DNA of 64,000 nucleotides from Synechococcus sp. ATX 2A4 (GCF_024346375.1 NZ_JAGQCV010000005.1:124001-188000), one strand, 5' to 3'. Counted from the stretch's first letter, positions 8,330-17,252 are shown. Numbers and translations are program-made. The notes: a model not told the origin generated them from the letters alone.

Positions 8330-9952
8330 TCAGGTCAGGGCGGGAAGGCGCGGGCTGGCCGCCACCAGCTGGCGTGTGATCGCGGCCTGGGGCGCCGCCA
8401 GCAGCTGATCGCCCGGACCTTCCTCCACGATCCGGCCGCCGTCGAGCACGATCACCCGCTGGCAGAAGCCACCGGCCAGGGCCAGGTCGTGGGTGATGAA
8501 GATCAGCCCCAGCCCCAGGCGCACCTGCAGGGCGCGCAGCAGGGCGAGCACCTCGGCCTGCACCTCCGCATCGAGCATGCTCACGCTTTCGTCGCAGAGC
8601 AGCACGCTCGGCTCCAGCACCAGGGCCCGGGCGATCGCCACCCGCTGCTGCTGGCCGCCGGAGAGCTGCCGCGGCAGCCGGTTTTCGAAGGCTTCAGCCG
8701 GACTCAGCCCCACCGCCTCCAGGCCTGCGCGGGCGCGGGCGCGCGCCTCCAGCCGGCTGGCCAGGCCATGGATGCGCAGCGGGTCGGCCACCGCCGCGCC
8801 TACCCTCATCACCGGGTTGAGGCAGGCCAGCGGGTCCTGAAACACCATCTGCAGGCGGCGCCGCTGGCGGCGCAGCTCCGGCCCCCGCAACCGCAGCAGG
8901 TCGCGGCCCTGCAGTCGCACCGCTCCGCCGCGCACGGGCGCGAGCCCCATCAAGGCACGGCAGAAGGTGCTCTTGCCGCAGCCCGAGGCCCCAACCACCC
9001 CCACCGTTTCGCCTTCGCGCAGCTCCAGGCTCACCCCATCCACCGCCTTCAGCCAGCGCGGCCGGAAAGGGAGCGAGGGCAGCAGGTGCCAGGAGCGCAG
9101 CTCCTCCACCGCCAGCAGGGGTGGCCCGCTGGCCGGTGGGGGCGTGAGGCCGCCTTCGCGGCGCCGCGCCGCCGCCACCAGCCTCTGGGTGAGGGGGGCC
9201 TGCGGCCGGGTGAGCAGGGCATGGGCGGGGGCCTCCTCCACCAGCCGCCCGGCGTCGAGCACGGCGATCCGGTCGCACCAGCGCCCGGCCATCGCCAGGT
9301 CGTGGCTGATCAGCAGCAGGGCGCTGCCGCTTTCGCGGCAGAGGCCGGTGAGTTCGGCCATCACCTGGCCCGCCACCGCCACATCCAGGCTGGTGGTGGG
9401 TTCATCGGCGATCACCAGCGCCGGCTCCAGGGCCATCGCCAGGGCGATCGCCAGGCGCTGGCGCATGCCGCCGCTGAATTCATGGGGATAGCTGCCGTAG
9501 CGCTCCGGGCTGATGCCCACCCGTTCCAGCAGCTCCTCCGCCCGGCGCCGCACCCGGCTGCGGGACCAGAGCGGCCGGTGGGCGGTGAGCGTGTCGCCGA
9601 GGTGATCGCCGATGCGCAGCAACGGGTTGAGCCGGGTCATCGGGTCCTGGAACACCAGGCCCACCGCTTCGCCTCGCAGGCGCTGCAGGGCGGCGCGGCG
9701 CAGACGGCGGGGGTCCTGGCCGCAGAGCAGCAGTTCGCCGCTGCATTGGCTTCCTGGCGGCAGCAACTGCACCACGGCGCGGGCCACCGTGCTCTTGCCG
9801 CATCCTGAGGGCCCTACAAGTGCCAGCCGGTCCCCCGGATCGAGGCGCAGATCCAGGCCATCGAGGGTGGCAGCACCATCCGGGGCGCCGGGGTAGCGCA
9901 CCGTCAGCTGATGGATCTGGAGCACCGCAGCGCTGGACGGGGAGCTGGCCAT
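8330..9952 (-). CDS. ABC transporter ATP-binding protein with two fused nucleotide-binding domains (peptide/nickel type)
   Basis: 540 aa containing two complete ABC ATPase domains, as in fused DppD-DppF or YejF proteins. Domain 1: Walker A GPSGCGKST, Q-loop FQDPMTRLNP, signature EFSGGMRQRL, Walker B VIADEPTTSLD. Domain 2: Walker A GASGCGKST, FQDPLACLNP, signature LSGGQQQRVAIA, Walker B LLCDESVSMLD. In domain 2 the usual DEP reads DES, but the catalytic Glu is retained. No permease or binding-protein gene is adjacent, so the transported oligopeptide or nickel-like substrate is inferred only from the family. It lies directly upstream of the ClC gene. Confidence 0.93.
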   Translation of the reverse strand: MASSPSSAAVLQIHQLTVRYPGAPDGAATLDGLDLRLDPGDRLALVGPSGCGKSTVARAVVQLLPPGSQCSGELLLCGQDPRRLRRAALQRLRGEAVGLVFQDPMTRLNPLLRIGDHLGDTLTAHRPLWSRSRVRRRAEELLERVGISPERYGSYPHEFSGGMRQRLAIALAMALEPALVIADEPTTSLDVAVAGQVMAELTGLCRESGSALLLISHDLAMAGRWCDRIAVLDAGRLVEEAPAHALLTRPQAPLTQRLVAAARRREGGLTPPPASGPPLLAVEELRSWHLLPSLPFRPRWLKAVDGVSLELREGETVGVVGASGCGKSTFCRALMGLAPVRGGAVRLQGRDLLRLRGPELRRQRRRLQMVFQDPLACLNPVMRVGAAVADPLRIHGLASRLEARARARAGLEAVGLSPAEAFENRLPRQLSGGQQQRVAIARALVLEPSVLLCDESVSMLDAEVQAEVLALLRALQVRLGLGLIFITHDLALAGGFCQRVIVLDGGRIVEEGPGDQLLAAPQAAITRQLVAASPRLPALT

Positions 9953-10061
9953 GGTGTGAGCGGATCGTGACCGGGCAGCGGGCCCAGCATGGGGGATCCG
10001 CGCCCGTTCTGCTCATTCCGCGCAGCGCCTGCCTACGCTGAGCGTCAGCGGAAACCTGTAG

Positions 10062-12443
10062 ATGCTCGAAGCGGCGGCAGGAACCCGAATCGCCCCGATC
10101 GAGGCCTTAGGGCTCCCCGCTGTTCCGGGTCATTCGAAACAGGCCGCTGCCGCAGATGCTGCATGCCCCGCTGCCGCTGGCCGCCAGCGCCGCCTGCGCG
10201 ACCCCGAGGCCTACGGCGTTGCCTTGCCCGATTGGTTGCGGATCTGCCTGGAGCGGGTGCGGGCCAGCGACGACCAGCCCGGTGCCGCTGCGCCCCCCAG
10301 CGAAGGCGAAACGCTGCTCGCCAACGCCTTCGATTTCTCCTTTCAGCTGCACGACGGCCAGGTGCGGGCCACCGGCGAGCCCTACATCATTCATCCGATC
10401 GCGGTGGCTGATCTGCTGCGCGACATCGGCGCCGGCGCCGGCGTGATCGCCGCCGGCTTCCTGCACGACGTGGTGGAGGACACGGAGGTGAGCCCCGAGG
10501 AACTCGAAGCCCAGTTCGGCGCTGAGGTGCGGGCGCTGGTGGAAGGGGTCACCAAGCTGGGCGGCATTCATTTCACCGACCGCACCGAAGCCCAGGCGGA
10601 AAACCTGCGCCGCATGTTTCTGGCGATGGCCAGCGACATCCGGGTGGTGTTGGTGAAGCTGGCCGACCGGTTGCACAACATGCGCACGATCGGCGCCCTC
10701 CGGCCCGAGAAGCAACAACGCATCGCCCGGGAAACCCGCGAGATCTATGCACCGCTTGCCAATCGCCTTGGCATCGGGCGGTTCAAGTGGGAACTGGAAG
10801 ATCTCGCCTTCAAGATCCTTGAACCTGCCGCCTACCGGGAGATCAAGGAGCAGGTGGCCAGCAAGCGCAGCGACCGCGAAGACCGCCTGGCGGTGACCGT
10901 GGCGCTGCTACGCAAACGGCTGGCGGCGGTGGGGCTCACCAATTGCGAAGTGAGTGGCCGGCCGAAACATCTTTATGGCATCTGGAGCAAGATGGAGCTC
11001 CAGCAGAAGGCCTTCCACGAGATCTTCGATGTGGCGGCGCTGCGCATCCTCACGCCGAATCTGGAGAGTTGTTACCGCGCCCTGGCGGTGGTGCACGACA
11101 CCTTCCGCCCGATTCCCGGCCGCTTCAAGGACTACATCGGCCTGCCCAAGCCCAATGGTTATCAGTCGTTGCACACGGCGGTGATCGGCCGGCACCGCCC
11201 GATCGAAGTGCAGATCCGCACGTCCGAGATGCACCAGGTGGCGGAATACGGCATCGCCGCCCATTGGAAATACAAGGAGGGCGGCTCACCTGCCGATGGC
11301 GGCACCACCGAACGCTTCAACTGGCTGCGGCAGCTCGTTGACTGGCAGCAGGATGGCGGTGGTGACGACAGCAGCGATTACCTCGCCTCGATCAAGGAAG
11401 ACCTCTTCGATGAGGAGGTGTTCGTGTTCACGCCGCATGGGGATGTGGTGGGGCTTCGCAAAGGAGCCACAGCGGTGGATTTCGCCTTCCGCATTCACTC
11501 GGAAGTGGGCAATCACTGCCAGGGCGTGCGCATCAACGACCGCCTCTGCCCCCTCGCCTCCCAGCTAAAGAATGGCGACTTCGTGCAGATCATCACGGCG
11601 AAGTCTGCGCACCCGAGCCTCGACTGGCTCAATTTCGTGGCCACCCCCACGGCGCGCAATCGCATCCGGCAGTGGTATAAGCGCAGCCACCGCGATGAAA
11701 ACATCCTGCGCGGTCGCGATCTGCTGGAGCGGGAGCTGGGCCGTGATGGCTTCGATGCATTGCTGAGCGGCGAGGCGATGGCCAAGGTGGCCCGCCGCTG
11801 CAACCTGGTGGGCACCGAAGACCTGCTGGCGTCGCTCGGCTTCGGCGGCGTCACCCTCCACCAGGTGGTGAACCGCCTGCGCGAGGAGATTCGCCTCGCC
11901 ACCGAAGCGGCGGCACCGGCGCTCACCAATGAGCAGGTGGCCGCCGCCGTCGTGGCCGCCCGGGTGGAGGCACCGGTGGTAACACCCGCATCGGGCAGCC
12001 CGATCCTGGGGGTGGAGGGGCTGGAATACCGGCTTGGTGGCTGCTGCGGGCCCCTGCCCGGTGAGCCGATCGTGGGCGCGGTGGCGCTGGGAAACCACGG
12101 CATCACCATCCACCGTCAGGATTGCGGCAATGTGGCCCAGGTGCCGGTGGAACGGCGCCTGCCCGTGCGCTGGAACCCGATTGGCGAAGCCCAGCAGCGC
12201 CGCTACCCGGTGCGCCTGCGCATTGAGGTGCTCGATCGGGTCGGGGTGCTGAAGGACATCCTCACCCGCCTGGCCGATCACCGCATCAATGTGAGCGATG
12301 CGCGGGTGCGCACCACGGCGGGCAAGCCGGCCACGATCGATCTCAAGGTGGAATTCGTGAGCGCCGCCCAGATGGGCACCACCATGGATCAGATCCGCTC
12401 AATGGCGGATGTGCTCGATCTCTGCCGCACCGGCAACGGCTGA
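10062..12443 (+). CDS. spoT: Bifunctional (p)ppGpp synthetase/hydrolase (RelA/SpoT homologue)
   Basis: 793 aa long-form RSH enzyme controlling the stringent response. The N-terminal HD hydrolase domain has FLHDVVEDT (HD at residues 135-136) and RLHNMRT. The synthetase domain has GRPKHLYGIWSKM and RFKDYIGLPKPNGYQSLHTAV. A TGS domain follows (FTPHGDVVGLRKGATAVDFAF), then a helical region and a C-terminal ACT domain (RIEVLDRVGVLKDILTRLAD). With both catalytic domains conserved it should both make and degrade (p)ppGpp. The first 50 or so residues are low complexity, so the true start may be slightly downstream. It is probably the only long RSH gene, which is usual in cyanobacteria. Confidence 0.95.
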   Translation: MLEAAAGTRIAPIEALGLPAVPGHSKQAAAADAACPAAAGRQRRLRDPEAYGVALPDWLRICLERVRASDDQPGAAAPPSEGETLLANAFDFSFQLHDGQVRATGEPYIIHPIAVADLLRDIGAGAGVIAAGFLHDVVEDTEVSPEELEAQFGAEVRALVEGVTKLGGIHFTDRTEAQAENLRRMFLAMASDIRVVLVKLADRLHNMRTIGALRPEKQQRIARETREIYAPLANRLGIGRFKWELEDLAFKILEPAAYREIKEQVASKRSDREDRLAVTVALLRKRLAAVGLTNCEVSGRPKHLYGIWSKMELQQKAFHEIFDVAALRILTPNLESCYRALAVVHDTFRPIPGRFKDYIGLPKPNGYQSLHTAVIGRHRPIEVQIRTSEMHQVAEYGIAAHWKYKEGGSPADGGTTERFNWLRQLVDWQQDGGGDDSSDYLASIKEDLFDEEVFVFTPHGDVVGLRKGATAVDFAFRIHSEVGNHCQGVRINDRLCPLASQLKNGDFVQIITAKSAHPSLDWLNFVATPTARNRIRQWYKRSHRDENILRGRDLLERELGRDGFDALLSGEAMAKVARRCNLVGTEDLLASLGFGGVTLHQVVNRLREEIRLATEAAAPALTNEQVAAAVVAARVEAPVVTPASGSPILGVEGLEYRLGGCCGPLPGEPIVGAVALGNHGITIHRQDCGNVAQVPVERRLPVRWNPIGEAQQRRYPVRLRIEVLDRVGVLKDILTRLADHRINVSDARVRTTAGKPATIDLKVEFVSAAQMGTTMDQIRSMADVLDLCRTGNG

Positions 12444-12925
12444 ACAGGGCAGGGCTGAGCAGGGCAGTTGCTGCTGCAACAGGAAGCCCCCCATCCCGAG
12501 GTTGCTCGCCGCATTGCGAATGGAATTCCAATGGACTTCAAGGCGATTTGCACGCATCAAAATCATTGGATAGATGGTGGCAGCAAAGGGTGAATGATGC
12601 CACTTCTGTATTGAGGCGCCGCTGACAGCTTGATGGTTGGAATCATTCAGCCATTCAGCCATTCAGCCATTCAGCGATTCAGTGATTCAGTCATTCAGTT
12701 ATCTATTTATTCGTCGATTCTGAGATCTGGAGCCGATGTCGAAAGTGGCGCCAATTCAAGAGGAAGCCATGAAGTTTTACGCGTCGCAAGGGCCTGCAGA
12801 TTGCCAGTGAGTTTCCTGGCTGCGAAGGGCTCTTGGTGCTGTTTTGAAGAACATCTTCATCCGCGCTGAAACATTCAGCCTTCAATGCTTTTGCTTGAAG
12901 TCGTGGCCTTTATGGAAGCACTGGT
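12444..12925. other. Repeat-bearing intergenic stretch downstream of spoT
   Basis: There is no convincing gene in these 482 bp. The composition drops sharply from the GC-rich spoT gene to AT-rich text. It contains the 8-bp tandem array at 12643-12698 described separately. The short open frames here do not resemble proteins. It marks the left edge of the accessory patch at 12.4-17.1 kb. Confidence 0.6.
12643..12698. repeat. 8-bp tandem repeat (NNATTCAG), seven units
   Basis: Seven consecutive 8-bp units follow the pattern NNATTCAG: TCATTCAG, three CCATTCAG, CGATTCAG, TGATTCAG, TCATTCAG. The register is exact, with substitutions only at the first two positions. It is a simple minisatellite with no spacers. 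It lies between two genes and encodes nothing recognisable. Confidence 0.92.
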
Positions 12926-13657
12926 TCAGTCCATCGCTCGGCCGTAATGTTGGCGCTCAAACAGGATGTTGCGGCCTACGCTGAGTGCTTGCGTGTAGCC
13001 CCTGTTGAGCAAGTATTGAGTCGCACCGATATCTTTGGTGCCATCAGCAGTTGTCACTTCTAGGCAGACATAGAGTGGCGCCCACTTGCTGAGATCTATG
13101 GATTGCAATGCCGATAGCTCGCGCCCCTCGATGTCAATTGACAGCAGGCAGATGGGAGCACTGATGTTATTGCGTTCAAGCAGGAGGTTGAGGGGATAGG
13201 CTTCAACTTTCACTTCTCCTACCAGCTCAATTCCCTCCTTTATGTAGCTTGCTGCGACTTCCGGGCTGAGAGTTGAAAGTGCATCCCAGCCGAACTCGTA
13301 CAACGTCACTGCCCCGGGCGTGTCATTGATCGCCGCTGATTCGAATTGATCTTCAGGGCGCCAGCGTTGATAGAGTTTTCGAAAGCGCGGGAGGGGGTCT
13401 ACGCACAAGCCACGCCACCCATTTAAATACAATAAATAAGTATTACTCAGTCTAAAAGGATGATTGCAGCCAATATCTACATAGGGCCCACGAGCGCCCT
13501 TGGCAATTAGCAAGTTCATGATCGAAAGATCTTCTCCGTGTTGAGAAAAAGACCCTTTGATCATCGACTGTGCGTATAGGCGTGCGTCATTGACTGCATG
13601 TGCCGCCTGCCAAAGTTTTGGAAACTTGCGTAGGAGTTGTTTCAGCCTGTCGGGCAC
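12926..13657 (-). CDS. FkbM-family methyltransferase
   Basis: 243 aa from the GTG at 13657, chosen because the in-frame extension to 13915 runs through the heptamer array and reads as low-complexity peptide. The product has the FkbM pattern: GPYVDIGCNHPF (SAM-binding loop), YLNGWRGLCVDPLPRF, and LLSIDIEGRELSALQSID, plus the early FSQHGEDL segment common in cyanobacterial members. These enzymes O-methylate sugars or other small acceptors, often in surface polysaccharide pathways. No glycosyltransferases are adjacent, so the substrate is unknown. Base composition is lower in GC than the flanking core genes, in keeping with transfer. Confidence 0.85.
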   Translation of the reverse strand: MPDRLKQLLRKFPKLWQAAHAVNDARLYAQSMIKGSFSQHGEDLSIMNLLIAKGARGPYVDIGCNHPFRLSNTYLLYLNGWRGLCVDPLPRFRKLYQRWRPEDQFESAAINDTPGAVTLYEFGWDALSTLSPEVAASYIKEGIELVGEVKVEAYPLNLLLERNNISAPICLLSIDIEGRELSALQSIDLSKWAPLYVCLEVTTADGTKDIGATQYLLNRGYTQALSVGRNILFERQHYGRAMD

Positions 13658-14174
13658 AATCTCAAGTTTCGACGGTTCGGTAGGCGGATGTGTGGAGCGA
13701 AGCCCATTCTCCTGTGCTTGATAGCGTACCCCACTTGTTTGCAATCGGCAATCGGCAATCGGCAATTGGCAATCGGCAGCTGGTAACTGGCGAAGGCATG
13801 TCTGCTCCCGGCTTCTTTCGCCTCGTTCCGGCAGATGTGCTCCCATGTGACTGATCGTTGATGGGAGTGCTCTTGAGTTGTCGGTTCTGGCAGGAATGTG
13901 GTCGGCTCCATTCACGTTGAACCGAACTTGAATGATCCTTCAACTGTTGACAAGCAATGGCTCGCCAAGGCTGGTGTCCGTTTACGCGTCGATTGACCCT
14001 AGGCCTCGACAGGTGTCCCAGTATTTGGAGCACTGGGAACAGAAATGTAAGAGCTTGCATTGATGGCCCGAGTTGATCGTGGCATTGGCATGTTGTCTGG
14101 TGGAAGTCTGTGGGTGTGATTTGGAAGGCCGAATGAGTGCTTTGGCGAATGGCATTGCATGCATCATTTCTTGT
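13658..14174. other. Intergenic stretch with heptamer array, no gene seen
   Basis: About 517 bp between the FkbM and ankyrin genes. It holds the 7-bp tandem repeat at 13741-13789. The frame of the FkbM gene is open through it, so an N-terminal extension cannot be excluded, but the translated text (repeated LPIADC-type peptide) looks like a by-product of the repeat. The remainder is AT-rich with no recognisable coding pattern. Confidence 0.5.
13741..13789. repeat. Heptamer tandem repeat (GCAATCG)
   Basis: Seven contiguous 7-bp units: GCAATCG three times, GCAATTG, GCAATCG, then two degenerate copies (GCAGCTG, GTAACTG). Short tandemly repeated heptamers of this kind are a known feature of cyanobacterial genomes. 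It lies upstream of the proposed FkbM start. Confidence 0.92.
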
Positions 14175-14720
14175 TCATACCATCGATTCTCCACTCATCC
14201 CAGAAGGAGGGTCAAACGTGCCGTGCCAGCCCACTAGCGTGCGCTCAAATGAATCCACGTAGTAGCGAGACCCCGCCGGAATCTTCACGATGTAATCGCC
14301 ATAAGCCACGCACATCAATTCCGATGCTTGACGTTCCAAAGCCTCATTCCACAGGCTACTGCTTGGCAGCAAATCTGGATTGCTCAATGATCTCCGAGAA
14401 ATATCTTCCGACTCACATGCTCGCGCTAGAAATGCTGCCAATAGAAAATGATTGTGCTCTTCCGCCACATCTGTAGGCCGTTGCTGCTCATCCGATAAAG
14501 CGGCGGCGGCGGCGCCAAGGCGAATCAACTCGCGGCAAGCCGCCTCGTGGCCAAAGTAGGCCGCCTGATGCAGAAATGTCCACCCGGACGAGGGCTTTCG
14601 GTACCGACTGCAAAGCTTTGCCAGCTGAGGATCTTGCCGCCACGCCGATAGCAATGGCTCCCAGGCGCCGCGTTTCGCTTCTGAGTACGCAAGCTTGATC
14701 GCCTGTTGGCGCTTGTCCAT
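14175..14720 (-). CDS. Ankyrin-repeat protein
   Basis: 181 aa from the ATG at 14720, which is preceded by a good ribosome-binding site (GGGGAGGG about 5-10 bases upstream); two further in-frame ATGs lie just upstream. The centre reads GWTFLHQAAYFGHEAACREL followed by IRLGA and DEQQRPTDVA, a clear ankyrin repeat (TxLHxAAxxGH, LIxxGA) with a partial second repeat. The C-terminal half (VAYGDYIVKIPAGSRYYVD) is unfamiliar. No signal peptide is seen, so it is probably a cytoplasmic protein-interaction module. It lies 155 bp downstream of the macrodomain-like gene on the same strand, so the two may be co-expressed. Confidence 0.8.
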   Translation of the reverse strand: MDKRQQAIKLAYSEAKRGAWEPLLSAWRQDPQLAKLCSRYRKPSSGWTFLHQAAYFGHEAACRELIRLGAAAAALSDEQQRPTDVAEEHNHFLLAAFLARACESEDISRRSLSNPDLLPSSSLWNEALERQASELMCVAYGDYIVKIPAGSRYYVDSFERTLVGWHGTFDPPSGMSGESMV

Positions 14721-14875
14721 GTCATCCCTCCCCATCAGGCCCGGCCGGTTAGACAATCAAATTAGCCTGACTGCCAGGAGAGCTGCCACAGGAGGCCCCG
14801 CCACTTCGCAACGCTTTGGCTGCTCCTTCGTGACGTTCTGGCGGCCGCTTACGGGGACCGCTGCGTTCATGGCTC

Positions 14876-15925
14876 TCATGGCTTGCCAAGCTGCGCATCA
14901 GTGTCCGATGCGAGCTCTGCGATGCAACCGGCAGTGAACTCAGCCACGAGCTGTTGCACGCAGGGTTTGGAGCGGCCATAGCTCACGATCGCCACATCGA
15001 GCCCGCAATTGCTGTAGAGATGCAAGCAACGGCGCAGGGCCTGCAAAATCCAGGCGAGATCGTTGCCAAAGGCGCCACCGCCCAGGAGTGTGAGAAACAC
15101 GGTGTTGTTCTGCGTTCGCTCGGCATTGAGGATTGCTGCGCAGAACGTAGCTTCGTAAGCCGCTTCCAGCACCAGGGTGGCGAATGGTGTCCAGAGCGTT
15201 TGTGCATGTCCGCTATAGGCCACCGGCAAGGCTGAGCAGTAGGCCTGTGACACAACATGAGATGCGCCTTTCAGTGTGACCTGCGTGCCCCACTGCAGGC
15301 CGATCTGCAGGGCTTGCCTCAGCTGGTCGAGACCAGGCTCATCGGTGGCCTTCAGTTTCGCGTTGATCTCCTCCAGGCCAGCCGCGGATGGCAGGGCATA
15401 GCCGTTGACCATGCGCCATAGGCGTTGATTGGTGTTCCCGAGCAGGGCGCCGAGGCCGGCAAGACAGTCAATCTGGTTGTCGGCGGTTTGGCCAATGCGG
15501 CCGTTCACGGTTGCAAAGTAGTTGCGGTAGATGGTGCCTGCTCCTGCGGCAATGGCGCAGGCTGGCCCTTGGGTTGGGTCCCATTCATAGATACCTACGC
15601 CGCAATCAGGGGTTTTCTCTGGCGATACCATCTCCAGCAAGTTGAATTGTGAGGCCACCTGAAAGAGGGCATGCGCATTGTCTTCGTCTACGTGCAGGCG
15701 TTGCACATCTGCGATCACCTCGCGAACTGAAGTGGCTCGGGGCTCGCCTGCAAGACCTCCAGCGCGCTCGCGCAACTCCACAAGTGTTGGCGTTTCAAGT
15801 TTGCCGTATCGCCATGAGTGGCCGATGCTGCGCGAGTGCAAGCGGGGGCCATCCACATAGAGCTGTTCTCGAACTGCAGTTGCCGAGTCTTCTGGGCAGC
15901 CCGTCAGATGTTCAAACCATGTCAT
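14876..15925 (-). CDS. Macrodomain/PARG-like conserved protein of unknown function
   Basis: 349 aa from ATG 15925 (MTWFEHLTGC); the frame opens as far as 16000, but the extra residues look non-coding. Two blocks stand out: QGPACAIAAGAGTIYRNY (about residues 119-136) and LTLLGGGAFGNDLAW (about 278-292), with LVLEAAYEATFCAAI between them. The glycine-rich GGGAFGN followed by a helix, and an Asn/Glu-bearing N-terminal block, resemble the ADP-ribose-binding loops of macrodomain and microbial PARG-type proteins, where GCGVFGN is common. That assignment is my inference from motif shape, not proven homology. The neighbouring ankyrin gene suggests a small protein-modification or signalling module. 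Confidence 0.72.
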   Translation of the reverse strand: MTWFEHLTGCPEDSATAVREQLYVDGPRLHSRSIGHSWRYGKLETPTLVELRERAGGLAGEPRATSVREVIADVQRLHVDEDNAHALFQVASQFNLLEMVSPEKTPDCGVGIYEWDPTQGPACAIAAGAGTIYRNYFATVNGRIGQTADNQIDCLAGLGALLGNTNQRLWRMVNGYALPSAAGLEEINAKLKATDEPGLDQLRQALQIGLQWGTQVTLKGASHVVSQAYCSALPVAYSGHAQTLWTPFATLVLEAAYEATFCAAILNAERTQNNTVFLTLLGGGAFGNDLAWILQALRRCLHLYSNCGLDVAIVSYGRSKPCVQQLVAEFTAGCIAELASDTDAQLGKP

Positions 15926-16570
15926 GGCGATAGAGATGTCAATCGGTGGACCAGGGTGGCTGGAGAAGAAGCGATCGATTCCCAGGCTTTGAAAGAGCAA
16001 GAAATACTTGGCTTGGGAACGGAGTTCTGCCCCTTGGTAGATGGTTTGCCAACTTACAGGACGATCTTGAATTTGTTAGCAAAGATATTCCCATTATGCA
16101 TTTTTTGCCTGTGGAGGCGATCACCAACGACGTGGATGCGTTTATGGGCCGGCACTGCGTCTGTGATCTCCGCTGAATTGTGGCGTGGAGCGGTCGTTGA
16201 TGGAATGGCTCGGAGGCTGGTCTTCCTGGCTTGCTGATCAGCTGTGTTGGTCGATCAAGGCCCTCAGGCTCACCAGGGGCACAACGGCCACCCAGAGATC
16301 TGAAACCATGGCGTTGGTTTCAGGTGTGCTGCGCTGTGTCCAGGCGACCGCCGCTGTTCAGGCGCCCATCCAGCAGATTCAGCATCCAGCAGACTCACCA
16401 TTAAGCACACTCACCATTAAGCACACTCACCATTAAGCACACTTACTATTCAGCAGATTCATTGTTCAGAATGCTAGGCGTTGGCTTGAATGTTTAAGGC
16501 CATGAATCCTCTTGTTTTGCGATCGTTCCAGGCTTGTGATGATGAGGATAGGCAATGAGTCTGGGTGACC
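15926..16570. other. Repeat-bearing intergenic stretch, no gene recognised
   Basis: 645 bp between the macrodomain-like and GNAT genes. Several short frames are open on both strands, but none has recognisable protein character. It contains the 16-bp array at 16393-16456 flanked by CAGCAGATTC copies. The AT-richer composition continues to its end. Confidence 0.55.
16371..16460. repeat. 16-bp tandem repeat flanked by a 10-bp direct repeat
   Basis: Three perfect copies of ACTCACCATTAAGCAC (16393-16408, 16409-16424, 16425-16440) are followed by a degenerate fourth (16441-16456). CAGCAGATTC occurs on both sides at 16371-16380 and 16451-16460, exactly 80 bp apart. There are no spacers, so it is a minisatellite and not a CRISPR array. 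Confidence 0.93.
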
Positions 16571-17068
16571 TCAACGCAATGACTTGACGCCATAGATCAT
16601 CCGATCGGCGTAGCCCAGGCTTGTATAAAGGCGATGGGCTTTGGTGTTGTGTGCGAACACGGCGATCCCTGCGACCTCGCAGCCCTTTGCTCGGAAGTAG
16701 TCCTCCAATGTCGCCATCAGCTCGGTGGCCACGCCCTGGCCACGATAATCCTCGGAGACAAACAGCTCCAGAATTTCACCCTCCCGCTGAACTGTCGTGC
16801 CAATGGCTTCGTAGAACGGTGGTGCCTTCACGATCCCCGCTGCAATCCCCGCAGGCTGATCGTTGATCAGGGCCAGCAAGATGCGGCCATCGCCATTGGT
16901 CACGCGCCGCAGCAGGTCGGTGGCATAGGCATGTCCGTAGCCCTCAGGGCAGATGATCCGCTCCTCCGGGTCGAGCTGCGCAAGATGGGCTTGCAGCCCC
17001 GTGATGTAGTGGGCAATCAGGTGCAGTTCTTCGCTGCGGATCGGCCGGATTTCTAGGCGAGGCTGCAT
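16571..17068 (-). CDS. GNAT-family N-acetyltransferase
   Basis: 165 aa, complete GNAT domain. The acetyl-CoA-binding motif A is evident as LELFVSEDYRGQGVATELM (Q/RxxGxG/A), followed by GCEVAGIAVFAHNTKAHRLYTSLGY, the usual beta5-alpha4 end. The N-terminus (MQPRLEIRPIRSEEL) matches common single-domain GNATs. The acceptor is unknown. It sits alone at the right edge of the AT-richer accessory patch and is divergent from selO. Confidence 0.9.
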   Translation of the reverse strand: MQPRLEIRPIRSEELHLIAHYITGLQAHLAQLDPEERIICPEGYGHAYATDLLRRVTNGDGRILLALINDQPAGIAAGIVKAPPFYEAIGTTVQREGEILELFVSEDYRGQGVATELMATLEDYFRAKGCEVAGIAVFAHNTKAHRLYTSLGYADRMIYGVKSLR

Positions 17069-17252
17069 GGGGATCGCCGCTGCTGCGGCTCAGGGAATGG
17101 TGCATCACGCACGGTGAAGCCCTCTCCGGCAGCGTGATTCTGCAGCAGCTGTTCCTGGAGATCCGCAGGCCATCCACCGCCAGCCCGCTTCCGGTTCTGC
17201 TCCCTAGGGTCACCGGCGGCCCTTGCGCCACGCGCCGTTTTGCTTGCTGCCT

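Noticed and set aside
9069-9500. DES instead of DEP in the second ABC domain as sign of a dead ATPase
   Set aside because: The residue is at 8580-8620 in the gene's second domain, the catalytic Glu after Asp is kept, and such variants occur in active transporters.
7979-9808. 609 aa plus-strand open frame opposite the ABC gene
   Set aside because: The minus-strand frame has two complete ABC ATPase domains; this one has only His/Gln/Arg-rich text typical of antisense reading.
13658-13915. N-terminal extension of the FkbM protein to 13915
   Set aside because: The added peptide is mostly the translation of a heptamer repeat and lacks family similarity. Not fully excluded.
16393-16456. Possible CRISPR array
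   Set aside because: The units are directly adjacent with no spacers, and no cas gene is present, so it is a minisatellite.
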